Positions 35,232-43,060 of a stretch of DNA of 64,000 nt are shown one piece after another (the first letter of the stretch is position 1; the number at the start of each line of letters is the position of its first letter). The notes beneath the pieces were generated by a model. It ran no database searches, was not told the DNA's origin, and saw only the letters and a program-made list of their open reading frames with translations. The stretch is from assembly GCF_009746625.1 (NCBI RefSeq), contig NZ_VWXL01000106.1, positions 1 through 64,000 of the forward strand, read 5' to 3'. The position numbers were made by a program, and so were the translations under genes. This DNA comes from Caproicibacter fermentans (lineage in GTDB: Bacteria > Bacillota > Clostridia > Oscillospirales > Acutalibacteraceae).

Positions 35232-37337
35232 TTGGAAGAAACAAAAGATAAAATTATAAAATGTTTAAATAAAATTTCTCAGAGTATCTCGTCGCGCGAC
35301 TTGCTGAAACGAGTCAAAGCAAATAAAAACGATTATTATAAAGCCCTGGAAGAACTGGAGAAAGAGGGCAAAATTACTCTCAGCAAGAGTCGGAGAATCC
35401 GTAAAGTAAGAGAAAAATCAACCGTTGACGCAACCATTGTCTCGCTTTCAAAAGGCTTTGCTTTTGCCCGGCCGGAGAGCGGCGGGAATGATATTTTTAT
35501 CCATGCCGATCATCTGAAAAGTGCATTTATCAAGGACAAAGTACGGCTTTATCGAATCAGACAGAGTCCGAAAGGGCCCAGCGGAGAAGTCGACTCCATT
35601 TCTGAAAAGAGCAGCCGGATCATCACAGGAACCCTCAACAAAGGAAGAGGAACGTGCGAAATGGTTCCGGACGACGCAATCCGCTATCCGATCCGGGTCG
35701 TTCAGAACGTGCCCCGCAATGCGAAAAACGGCGATAAAGTGCAGGCGAAGATCAGCAGGCAAAAGAATTCTTCCGAGCTCCAGGCTGAAATCGTTAAGAT
35801 TTACGGAAAATCGAACAGCGCGAAAATTTGCGCGGACGCGATACTGGATCAATACGGAATTCGCACGAAGTTCGAAAAGGAAATACTGGAAGAGGCGAAA
35901 CGTGCATCTTCGGCCGGCATTTCCGAAAAGGACCTGAAAGGAAGACTGGACCTGAGAAAGCTTGCGATCTGCACCATAGACGGCGCCGGCGCAAAAGATC
36001 TGGACGATGCCGTCTCTGTCAGCAAAACGCAAAAAGGCTTTCGGCTTGGCGTTCACATTGCGGATGTTTCCCACTATGTGCGGGAAGGCGGCGCTCTGGA
36101 CCAGGAGGCGTTCGAGCGCGGAACATCCGTTTATTTCGCCGACCGGGTCGTTCCGATGCTGCCGGAGGAGCTTTCCAACGGGGCGTGTTCCTTAAATGCT
36201 GGGGAGGATAAACTGACCTTTTCCGCGATCATCGACCTAAGCTCGCGGGGAGAGATTTTATCCTACCGCTTTCGAAAGAGCGTGATTTGCTCCCGCGTTC
36301 GCGGTGTATACTCAGAAGTGAACCAGCTGTTTTCCGGTCAGGCAGGCCGAGAGCTGAAAAAGAAATACTCTCCGGTGATCCGTTCTTTACATGCGGCGAA
36401 AGAGCTTGCGGAAATTCTGAAGAAACGTTCGGGAGAAAACGGGTCTTTTGATATAGAAAGCACGGAGTCCGAGTTTACTTTGGATGAAAAGGGAGTCTGT
36501 GTGGACGTTCGTCCCCGTAAAAGCGGAGAAGCGGAACAGATGATTGAGCAGTTGATGATTACGGCAAATCAGGCTGCGGCGAAACTGGCGAAATCAAAGG
36601 GAATCCCATTTGTGTACCGGGTTCATGAACAGCCTGACCCGGAACGGGTACAGACGCTGATCCAACTGGTCGAGGCGGTAGGCTTGAATTCACGAACCCT
36701 GAAGAAAAAAGGGGAGCTCACAGCCGCCGATTTCGCAGCCGTGCTGGACCAGGCCAAGGATACCCCGATTCAGAAAATTATTTCGCATCAGCTGCTTCGA
36801 ACAATGGCAAAAGCACGTTACGATTCGCAGCCGATCGGGCATTTTGGGCTTGCGTTGGAGGATTACTGCCATTTTACCTCCCCAATTCGAAGATATCCGG
36901 ACCTCGCGATTCACCGTATCCTGACGGCACTGCTGCTGGGCAAGGATGCTTCTCAAATCAGCCGCTTCCAAAATTTTGCGGCCGGCGCCGCAAAAGCATC
37001 CTCGAATGCCGAAGTGCGCGCAATGGCGGCGGAACGGGATACGGAAGACTGCTATATGGCTGAGTATGCCGGTCAGCACATTGGTGAAATTTACGACGGC
37101 GTGATCAGCGGGGTAACTCAGCGCGGCATCTTTGTGGAGCTTGCCAATACTGTGGAAGGCTTTGTGCCGGTGGACAGCTTTCAGAACGCCGCGTATCAAT
37201 TTGACGGCATGATCACTCAGGTTGACCGAAATACCGGACATAAGCTGACGATTGGGCAGCCGTTGCGAATTCAGGTTGCGGCTGCGGATGTCGCCGGAGG
37301 CCGTATTGATTTTATTCCTTGTGAAAATCCGGATTAA
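35232..37337 (+). CDS. rnr: Ribonuclease R
   Basis: 3'-to-5' exoribonuclease that degrades structured RNA. The 701-residue product has N-terminal winged-helix and cold-shock domains, the RNB catalytic domain with TIDGAGAKDLDDAVS (metal-binding aspartates), and a C-terminal S1 domain (IYDGVISGVTQRGIFVEL). TTG 35232 is 7 bases after GGAGG (35220-35224); an ATG at 35214 has no ribosome site. No smpB gene follows, although secG-rnr-smpB is the usual order. Confidence 0.94.
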   Translation: MEETKDKIIKCLNKISQSISSRDLLKRVKANKNDYYKALEELEKEGKITLSKSRRIRKVREKSTVDATIVSLSKGFAFARPESGGNDIFIHADHLKSAFIKDKVRLYRIRQSPKGPSGEVDSISEKSSRIITGTLNKGRGTCEMVPDDAIRYPIRVVQNVPRNAKNGDKVQAKISRQKNSSELQAEIVKIYGKSNSAKICADAILDQYGIRTKFEKEILEEAKRASSAGISEKDLKGRLDLRKLAICTIDGAGAKDLDDAVSVSKTQKGFRLGVHIADVSHYVREGGALDQEAFERGTSVYFADRVVPMLPEELSNGACSLNAGEDKLTFSAIIDLSSRGEILSYRFRKSVICSRVRGVYSEVNQLFSGQAGRELKKKYSPVIRSLHAAKELAEILKKRSGENGSFDIESTESEFTLDEKGVCVDVRPRKSGEAEQMIEQLMITANQAAAKLAKSKGIPFVYRVHEQPDPERVQTLIQLVEAVGLNSRTLKKKGELTAADFAAVLDQAKDTPIQKIISHQLLRTMAKARYDSQPIGHFGLALEDYCHFTSPIRRYPDLAIHRILTALLLGKDASQISRFQNFAAGAAKASSNAEVRAMAAERDTEDCYMAEYAGQHIGEIYDGVISGVTQRGIFVELANTVEGFVPVDSFQNAAYQFDGMITQVDRNTGHKLTIGQPLRIQVAAADVAGGRIDFIPCENPD

Positions 37338-37427
37338 TTTGGTGTTGACTCCCTATACTGCATAAAAAATGGAATAAATGCCCATCCTACTGACATAAGT
37401 ATGAAACCGGAAGGCGGAATTGTTAGT

Positions 37428-37688
37428 ATGGAATCGGTATTAAAGCTATTGCAGCACACCACGGACTGTGAGGAGGTACAAAACGGTCTGGATCAACAGC
37501 AGATCATTGATTCAATCCGAGACGTTTCCCGCAAGTTGGCATATAACGAATGCTGGTTTCAAACGGAATCCGACGAGAATCTGATTGATGCGTGCATCTA
37601 TCAACGGGAAGAATTAAAATCCCGGTATCGTTATTTGCTCAAACTGGCGAAACAGAAGGGTGTTAACTGCGCTTCCTTCCAGAAATAA
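37428..37688 (+). CDS. DUF2508 (YaaL-like) protein
   Basis: The 86-residue product matches the DUF2508 pattern: helical, with IIDSIRDVSRKLAYNE and the hallmark LIDACIYQREELKSRYRYLL before LAKQKG. Function is unknown. ATG 37428 is 10 bases after GGAAGGCGG; an ATG at 37401 has no ribosome site. The next gene is bofA, as in the recR-yaaL-bofA region of Bacillus, which supports the call. Confidence 0.8.
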   Translation: MESVLKLLQHTTDCEEVQNGLDQQQIIDSIRDVSRKLAYNECWFQTESDENLIDACIYQREELKSRYRYLLKLAKQKGVNCASFQK

Positions 37689-37705
37689 GAAGCGGAGGTG
37701 TAAAA

Positions 37706-37969
37706 TTGCAGGATTTTACGGCGATCGCCTGCGCGCTCGGCGTATTTGCATTGCTGGTCGTGATTCAGGTGATCGTAAAGGCAGAACGCCCGGTTCGAAA
37801 GGCGATCGGAGGTGTTTTAACTGGGTTATGCGCTCTTGCCGTTGTCGATCTGACAGGATGTTTTACAGGAGTGATCCTTCCGATCAGTCCTTTAACGCTT
37901 GGCGTTTCAGGCGCTGCCGGAATTTCGGGGGTCACAATGCTTCTTTTGCTGAATCTCATTTTAAGATAG
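37706..37969 (+). CDS. bofA: BofA family protein (pro-sigma-K processing inhibitor type)
   Basis: In Bacillus BofA holds the SpoIVFB protease inactive in the outer forespore membrane until late sporulation. This 87-residue product has three hydrophobic segments (about 4-23, 30-50 and 65-87) and the BofA-like end ISGVTMLLLLNLILR. TTG 37706 follows GGAGGTG by 6 bases. It lies 17 bases after DUF2508, so the two are co-transcribed. It supports a spore-forming organism. A distinct membrane-protein role cannot be excluded because the family is broad. Confidence 0.85.
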   Translation: MQDFTAIACALGVFALLVVIQVIVKAERPVRKAIGGVLTGLCALAVVDLTGCFTGVILPISPLTLGVSGAAGISGVTMLLLLNLILR

Positions 37970-37997
37970 GCTGCCGGGATTTCCGGCAGCCTATTTT
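37968..37997 (+). terminator. Terminator after bofA
   Basis: AGGCTGCCGG and CCGGCAGCCT form a 10-bp perfect stem with loop GATTT, followed by ATTTTCTT. It begins within the bofA stop codon. Confidence 0.9.
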
Positions 37998-38050
37998 CTT
38001 GTGTATCAAATACCACCGGCGAAGCCGGTTATATTTGATACACAAGAAAA
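37994..38050. repeat. 57-bp nested palindrome between convergent genes
   Basis: The 19-base arm TTTTCTTGTGTATCAAATA (37994-38012) is repeated inverted and perfectly at 38032-38050. The 19-base centre contains its own 6-bp stem ACCGGC GAA GCCGGT (38015-38029). It lies between the bofA terminator and the cstA terminator. It could be a bidirectional processing or termination signal, or a small mobile repeat; copies elsewhere in the genome would decide. Confidence 0.85.
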
Positions 38051-38075
38051 GCGGCTCGGAAATTTTCCGAGCCGC
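38047..38075 (-). terminator. Terminator of cstA
   Basis: Read leftward, GCGGCTCGG and CCGAGCCGC form a 9-bp stem around AAAATTT, then TTTTCTTG. It ends 22 bases after the cstA stop and abuts the palindrome. Confidence 0.88.
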
Positions 38076-38097
38076 CCGTCTGAAGAAAGTATTGATA

Positions 38098-39555
38098 TTA
38101 CGCTTTCGCAACTTTTGGAGCATCATCAATATTTTTGTAATTGGGAAGGATACCCTTGACGACATAAACCACCACACAGATAATTGCAAAGATAATGCCG
38201 ACCGGATAGGCGATGGAAGTGGAAAGATGCAGGCATTCAGGAGCCATGACAAAGTATGTGCTGGTCACGGCAGACATAAATGTTGCGGGAACAGCCGCCA
38301 TGAGCGATACCATAGAAGACTTTTTCCACTTGCAGAGATAAGCTGCGCCTGCCCAAAGGACGATCATGGCAAGAGTCTGGTTGGAGAAGGAGAAATATCT
38401 CCAGATTACGGAGAAGTTCATCTGAGTCAAAATCGCGCCAACTCCCAGCAGCGGGATGGTAATAGCCAGGCGTTTCGGAATTTTAGTCTGGTCGATATGG
38501 AACCAGTCCGCGATTGTAAGCCTTGCACTGCGGAATGCCGTGTCCGCGGAAGTAATCGGGCAAATACCGACGCCGAGAACCGTAAGAACAACGCCGACAG
38601 GGCCAAGCAGACCCTTACCGATATTGTAAACCATCTGGGACTGGTTATTGTTGATAGCTTTCAGTGCGTCATAAAGTCCCTGTGTGCCGCCGTTGTAGAA
38701 AGACATACCGGCAGCCGCCCAGATCAGAGCAATGACGCCTTCGGAAATCATTGCGCCGTAAAAAATCTTACGCGCTTCTTTTTCGTCGCTGACGCAGCGG
38801 GCGATTAAAGGAGACTGTGTGGAATGGAACCCGGAGCATGCGCCGCAGGCTACGGTGATAAACATCATGGACCAGATCGGAGTGCCTGCCGGATGAAGAT
38901 TAGCCAGCTGCATTTCAGGCATGCTTGCGGTGCGTTCAATCAAAGTTCCGCCGCCGACGCCGATGCACATGATAATGAGCAGAATGCCGAAAATCGGATA
39001 CAGTTTGCCGATAATCTTGTCGATCGGGAAGAGCGTCGCGGTGAAATAATAAATGATCAAAACCACAAGCCAGAAATTTTTGCCTAGGGCCGCAGGGGTC
39101 AGCATGGCAATTAAGCCGGCAGGACCGCTTGTGAAGGTAGCGCCGATCAGCACAAGAAGGATGACCGAAAAAACCCTCATCACCTGAAGCATGACTTTGC
39201 CAAGATAAATCCCGACGATTTCCGAAATGGAGGCACCGTCGTTGCGGATGGAAAGAATACCGCTGGTGTAGTCGTGCACGCCGCCCGCAAAAATGGAACC
39301 AAGAACGATCCAGAAATACACGACCGGGCCCCAAAGAGCACCGGAAAGAGCGCCGAAAATCGGGCCGAGTCCCGCGATGTTCAGCAGTTGGATCAGGAAA
39401 GCCCGTGGAGTTGAAAGAGGTATGTAGTCAACGCCGTCAGGGTGTTTTACGCAAGGCGTTGGCGCCTGATAAGGCTGATACACTTTGTCTACTACCTTGC
39501 CGTAGGTCAGGTAACCAACAATCAAGAGCACCAAGGCTACGAAAAAGGTTATCAT
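38098..39555 (-). CDS. cstA: Carbon starvation protein CstA, pyruvate/peptide transporter
   Basis: Inner-membrane permease; family members take up pyruvate or peptides. The 485-residue product has about 13 or more hydrophobic segments and the CstA signature regions LNIAGLGPIFGALSGALWGP and GGVHDYTSGILSIRNDG, with the loop SGFHSTQSPLIARCVSDE. GGAGGG is 7 bases before ATG 39555, so an ATG at 39570 is rejected. It has its own strong promoter about 200 bases upstream and a long leader. Confidence 0.92.
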   Translation of the reverse strand: MITFFVALVLLIVGYLTYGKVVDKVYQPYQAPTPCVKHPDGVDYIPLSTPRAFLIQLLNIAGLGPIFGALSGALWGPVVYFWIVLGSIFAGGVHDYTSGILSIRNDGASISEIVGIYLGKVMLQVMRVFSVILLVLIGATFTSGPAGLIAMLTPAALGKNFWLVVLIIYYFTATLFPIDKIIGKLYPIFGILLIIMCIGVGGGTLIERTASMPEMQLANLHPAGTPIWSMMFITVACGACSGFHSTQSPLIARCVSDEKEARKIFYGAMISEGVIALIWAAAGMSFYNGGTQGLYDALKAINNNQSQMVYNIGKGLLGPVGVVLTVLGVGICPITSADTAFRSARLTIADWFHIDQTKIPKRLAITIPLLGVGAILTQMNFSVIWRYFSFSNQTLAMIVLWAGAAYLCKWKKSSMVSLMAAVPATFMSAVTSTYFVMAPECLHLSTSIAYPVGIIFAIICVVVYVVKGILPNYKNIDDAPKVAKA

Positions 39556-39757
39556 TTGAACTCCCTCCAATATTAATTAATTGTGAATAAATTGTAACGC
39601 AACGGGTGTTAAGATTCAACAATCATTATTAACAAGAAAGAATTCAAATTTTTTGTTCCATATAAAAAATCATAGCAAAAATAGAACACATGAAATGTTA
39701 TTCTTTGTTAAAATTATATAAAAGCACAAAAATGGCAATAAAAACCACACAAAAATA

Positions 39758-39786
39758 GTTATATTTACTCCCGGTTACTGTGTCAA
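39758..39786 (-). promoter_or_regulatory. Promoter of cstA with a long leader
   Basis: Reading leftward, TTGACA (39786-39781) and TATAAC (39763-39758) with 17-base spacer. The start near 39751 leaves a leader of about 195 bases that is very AT-rich, with no gene and no riboswitch I recognise; a TGTTAA/TTAACA inverted pair lies near 39608-39635. Confidence 0.75.
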
Positions 39787-39809
39787 AAAAGACAAATTGC
39801 AGCGTACGA

Positions 39810-40406
39810 TTAATGATTCTTTTCCTCCGGAGGGATCAAACCCGCGGCAATATCATTACGGCCCGTAACAAGAGCCAGCAGCATCCGGTAAACAGTTTCA
39901 GGCGAGCGGTGGAAATTTTCTTTTACCATATTGGCCTGATAAAGGTCCGGCACGTAAAGGGTAATATTCATTAAATCCATGTCACCGCCGGAAATATGGC
40001 AGACCACGTGATATCCCCGGTCGAATTTTATAAACTCCACGCGGTTTTCGCGCTCGCGTTTTGCATCGGCAAGCAGACGGATTGCGGCGCCCGCGGCTTT
40101 CTGCCGGACGGAAGGCGGCAGCGCGGTATCCAGCTGTTTGGCGATGATTTTTCCGCTGCTTCCAAGAGTATAGAAGTCCGGCCGGCCGGAGTCACTGCAT
40201 AAAATCCCTTTTTCCGACATTTCTGCAATGGCGTCCGCTACTTCAAAATAATTTGCAAGCGCGTTGTCCTGCATAATGTTGATCATATCGGCTTTCGACA
40301 GCGCGGCTCCAACGCTGTCAAGCAAATAGCAGATCAAAATTCTGATTTCGTTTTTTGACCTCAATCCGCCGGGTTCGATTCCGGCGGTAAAAGCATCAAA
40401 AGCCAC
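39810..40406 (-). CDS. DUF4364 family protein
   Basis: The 198-residue product shows the DUF4364 pattern: SKNEIRILICYLLDSVGAAL, then LANYFEVADAIAEMSEKG, and the C-terminal NITLYVPDLYQANMVKENF and ending GLIPP. The N-terminal third looks like a winged-helix domain, so a regulatory role is plausible but unproven. GTG 40406 follows GGGGG by 8 bases. It stands between the XRE gene upstream and cstA downstream, all leftward. Confidence 0.78.
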   Translation of the reverse strand: MAFDAFTAGIEPGGLRSKNEIRILICYLLDSVGAALSKADMINIMQDNALANYFEVADAIAEMSEKGILCSDSGRPDFYTLGSSGKIIAKQLDTALPPSVRQKAAGAAIRLLADAKRERENRVEFIKFDRGYHVVCHISGGDMDLMNITLYVPDLYQANMVKENFHRSPETVYRMLLALVTGRNDIAAGLIPPEEKNH

Positions 40407-40481
40407 TTGAAGCGCCCCCTGCCTCTTTTTGATTATTTTACCACAGAATGGCGTTTGTGCAAAGGAGAGAAAAACAGGATA

Positions 40482-40511
40482 TAAAACAAAAACCCGCTGC
40501 CGTGCAGCGGG
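40482..40511 (-). terminator. Terminator of the XRE gene
   Basis: Read leftward, CCCGCTGC and GCAGCGGG form an 8-bp perfect stem with loop ACG, then TTTTTGTTTT. Confidence 0.9.
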
Positions 40512-40518
40512 GATGTTA

Positions 40519-40917
40519 TCATTCGGAGTCTTTTGAATTTTTCAGGCGGTCTTTCAGGTTTAATAGCAGGCTCGTTTTCTGGTCGTCCGGGTAAGCTCTG
40601 AAAAGCCCGACCAGTTCTTTTTCCTGTGGCGACAGTTCATAAATATGGCTGGAATTTTTTTTGCCGTGAACATAGTCCGACCGGATTCCGCTGTCAGCAA
40701 CCGAATGCGGGCGGGATTCATCCTCTAAAAGCTCATTGATTGAGATATTAAATACCTTTGCAAGAATCATCAGGGCAGAAACGTCCGGCATGGTTTTGCC
40801 GATTTCATAATAAGAATAAGTCGAACGGTCTATATTCAGTATCTTGGCAATCTGATTCTGGGTATAGCCGCTTTTGATACGCAATTCGCGCAGCCTTTCA
40901 TTAATGCGAATCTTCAT
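40519..40917 (-). CDS. XRE-family regulator with C-terminal extension
   Basis: The 132-residue product has an N-terminal XRE domain (about 4-60): LRELRIKSGYTQNQIAKIL, then STYSYYEIGKTMPDVSAL. The second half is Lys/Asp-rich and helical (SPQEKELVGLFRAYPDDQK), resembling oligomerisation or sensor regions of small stress regulators. ATG 40917 is 11 bases after AAGGCGG; TTG 40926 lies only 2 bases from it. No close partner gene reveals its target. Confidence 0.85.
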   Translation of the reverse strand: MKIRINERLRELRIKSGYTQNQIAKILNIDRSTYSYYEIGKTMPDVSALMILAKVFNISINELLEDESRPHSVADSGIRSDYVHGKKNSSHIYELSPQEKELVGLFRAYPDDQKTSLLLNLKDRLKNSKDSE

Positions 40918-41066
40918 CAATTGCAATTCCGCCTTTTAATACATATTATCCAAGTAAATATTGATTTCTAACTTAATTCGATTATATATTCATTCTTTTG
41001 CCTGTTATAAGTTTCGTGATTATTATTCACAGATTTGCGAAAGTTTAAGCTTTTATTAAAATGGAC

Positions 41067-41095
41067 TTGACGATTCTGGGTTTATTTAGTATAAT
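41067..41095 (+). promoter_or_regulatory. Promoter of tRNA-Thr
   Basis: TTGACG (41067-41072), 17-base spacer, TATAAT (41090-41095), 19 bases before the tRNA. Confidence 0.85.
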
Positions 41096-41114
41096 ACTTT
41101 AGTCGGTGAAAAGT

Positions 41115-41190
41115 GCTACTGTGGCTCAGTTGGTAGAGCAGCGCATTCGTAATGCGCAGGTCGTCAGTTCGAGTCTGACCAGTAGCTCCA
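41115..41190 (+). tRNA. tRNA-Thr (anticodon CGT)
   Basis: The 76-base gene folds as a cloverleaf: acceptor GCTACTG pairs with CAGTAGC, anticodon stem GCGCA/TGCGC encloses the loop TTCGTAA with anticodon CGT at 41148-41150, and the T-arm has GTTCGAGTC. The CCA end is encoded (41188-41190). It reads ACG codons. A single-gene unit with its own promoter and terminator. Confidence 0.95.
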
Positions 41191-41197
41191 GAAAGTG

Positions 41198-41236
41198 AAG
41201 TCATGTGTTGGATTTGATCCGCACATGACTTTTTCT
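41198..41236 (+). terminator. Terminator of tRNA-Thr
   Basis: AAGTCATGTG and CACATGACTT form a 10-bp perfect stem with a 14-base loop, followed by TTTCTATTTT, starting 8 bases after the tRNA. Confidence 0.88.
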
Positions 41237-41276
41237 ATTTTATATACGATATGCTATTGATTTCGGAGGCATACAA

Positions 41277-41987
41277 ATGTTGATTAAGGCAATAGATGAG
41301 TTCAACTCTGAAGGTCATCTCATTTATGCGGAAAATTATATAGGCGCTTTTGCCCGTGGAAGAACTCAACGAGAAGCACTGAACAAATTCGCCAGTGAAG
41401 TACAACAGTATACACGGTGGCTAAGAAAAGCTGTTCCTTCAGCAGAAGAATGCCAAATATCCGTTGTTCAGGAAAAGAGTACTTCTCTGCGAATTGAAGA
41501 TGCAGACTCCGATGTGATATTTGACAGTGAAAAGCAGCTGCTTACGCGGTCGGAATACCTTGAATTGAAGCAGTTAGCTTTAAAATCCGCCGATGATTTT
41601 CTGCGGCTATATAATTCCATACCAGACAAATTCAATACGGTGCTGCAGCCTCGAAAAACTTTTTACGGCAATGTTCCTATTACAGCGAAAGAGATGTATG
41701 AACACACAAAGAATGTAAACAGCTACTATTTTGGAGAAATCAACATACCTGTAACAAATGAACCGGACATTCTCTCATGCAGGAGAGAAGGATTTGAAAA
41801 GCTTGAGCACAGGACGGATTTCTTGTTAAATACGGTCTATGACGGAAGCTGTGATGAACAGTGGTCGCTTAGAAAGGTATGCAGAAGGTTTATTTGGCAT
41901 GATCGTATTCATGCAAAGGCAATGTACAAGATGGCTGTGAAACTGTGTGGTGGGCAAAACATAATGAATCCGTTTTACTTTACATGA
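41277..41987 (+). CDS. HicB-like plus DinB-like protein, uncharacterised
   Basis: The 236-residue product appears to have an N-terminal HicB-like fold (about 1-50, with IGAFARGRTQREALNKFASE) and a C-terminal four-helix DinB-like domain. In the latter, SLRKVCRRFIWHDRIHAKAM looks like the conserved histidine region of DinB/maleylpyruvate-isomerase-like enzymes, with another His in MYEHTKNVN. The domain calls are my reading of patterns. GGAGG lies 7 bases before the ATG. The gene is AT-rich compared with neighbours and lies directly behind tRNA-Thr, a typical integration point, so transfer is possible; no attachment-site repeat of the tRNA end was found within 250 bases downstream. Confidence 0.6.
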   Translation: MLIKAIDEFNSEGHLIYAENYIGAFARGRTQREALNKFASEVQQYTRWLRKAVPSAEECQISVVQEKSTSLRIEDADSDVIFDSEKQLLTRSEYLELKQLALKSADDFLRLYNSIPDKFNTVLQPRKTFYGNVPITAKEMYEHTKNVNSYYFGEINIPVTNEPDILSCRREGFEKLEHRTDFLLNTVYDGSCDEQWSLRKVCRRFIWHDRIHAKAMYKMAVKLCGGQNIMNPFYFT

Positions 41988-42175
41988 TGAGTAGAGAGTT
42001 ATCTGAAAGTTAGGTGTGAAAAACGCCCAGCCCCAGGAAAGGGCATGAGCGTTTTGTAAAAGCAGGCTGCGCATAACTTTGGATAATTCCATAGCACGAA
42101 ACCGCGGCCGGGTCCCGCCAGCAAGCCGTAAAATTTATATAGTTACAGCTTGCATCTAAATAGAGCGCATGACAG

Positions 42176-42213
42176 AAAAAATTCAGGAACCATGAGGGGC
42201 TCCTGAATTTTTT
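42176..42213. terminator. Bidirectional terminator at the nth 3' end
   Basis: AAAAAATTCAGGA and TCCTGAATTTTTT form a 13-bp perfect stem with a 12-base loop. T-runs lie on both strands, so it can end both the tRNA-side gene (plus) and nth (minus). The stretch 41988-42175 otherwise holds no gene; a weaker GC-rich fold lies near 42018-42055. Confidence 0.88.
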
Positions 42214-42231
42214 CTTAATATTGCGGATGTT

Positions 42232-42867
42232 TCAGGGGGCTTGAACGGGATTTTTGCAGAACTCCTTCATGCGGCATTTGCTGCAGGCCGGATTTCTGGC
42301 GGTGCAGACGGTCCTTCCGTGCAGCACCAGGCGGTGACAGAAATCGTTTGATTCTTCGGGCGGAAGAATCTTTTTCAGCTGCATTTCCACCTTGAACGGG
42401 TCTTTGCCTTCGCTCAGGCCCAGCCGGCCGCAAATCCGGATGCAGTGCGTATCCGTTACGACCGCCGGTTTCCCGTAGATGTCCCCGGCGACCAGATTTG
42501 CCGTCTTTCGTCCGACTCCGGGCAGCTTTGTCAGCTCCTCAATGGTGTCCGGCACGGTGCCGCCAAAATCCGATTTGAGCATGCGGCACATGGCGAGAAT
42601 ATCGCGGGCCTTGGTTTTGTAGAGTCCGCAGGAATGAATGATCGGTTCAATCTCTTCCACCGCGGCGTTACAGAATGCGTCGAGATTGGGAAAGCGCTCA
42701 AACAATTCCGGCGTCACCATGTTCACACGCGCGTCGGTACACTGCGCGGAAAGCCGGGTCGCAATTAAAAGCTGCAGCGGGTCGGCGTAGGTCAGGGAGC
42801 AGATCGCATCCGGGTATTCTTTTTTCAACGCTTGTATCGCAAGAATGGCACGCTGCTTTTTGGTCAT
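42232..42867 (-). CDS. nth: Endonuclease III (DNA glycosylase/AP lyase)
   Basis: Removes oxidised pyrimidines in base excision repair. The 211-residue product has the helix-hairpin-helix LPGVGRKTAN with catalytic Lys121, Asp139 in VVTDTH, and the 4Fe-4S loop Cys188-X6-Cys195-X2-Cys198-X5-Cys204. GGAGG lies 6 bases before ATG 42867; the longer frame to 42951 lacks a ribosome site. Single leftward gene, divergent from glyA. Confidence 0.96.
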   Translation of the reverse strand: MTKKQRAILAIQALKKEYPDAICSLTYADPLQLLIATRLSAQCTDARVNMVTPELFERFPNLDAFCNAAVEEIEPIIHSCGLYKTKARDILAMCRMLKSDFGGTVPDTIEELTKLPGVGRKTANLVAGDIYGKPAVVTDTHCIRICGRLGLSEGKDPFKVEMQLKKILPPEESNDFCHRLVLHGRTVCTARNPACSKCRMKEFCKNPVQAP

Positions 42868-42996
42868 TTTTATCCTCCGTTTGGCAGAATGGCTTTCACT
42901 CGGCATCAATATTTGCCTTTTCATTATAATATTTTCTTCGGCGTAAGGCAATGGCGAAACGTCCCTGTTTTCAGGGCCTTTTTTGCAGGAACGCCG

Positions 42997-43025
42997 TTGC
43001 GTTTTTGCATGTTACAGGGTATAAT
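42997..43025 (+). promoter_or_regulatory. Promoter of glyA-rarA
   Basis: TTGCGT (42997-43002), 17-base spacer, TATAAT (43020-43025), 35 bases before the glyA ATG. A small TCCCTG/CAGGG hairpin with a T-run lies just upstream near 42962-42984. Confidence 0.72.
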
Positions 43026-43060
43026 ATTGATAAATTTGTTCGGGAAAGGGTTTGAATACG

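Noticed and set aside
37660-38808. 382-residue open frame on the plus strand
   Set aside because: It overlaps bofA and runs antisense through cstA and both terminators; no family resemblance.
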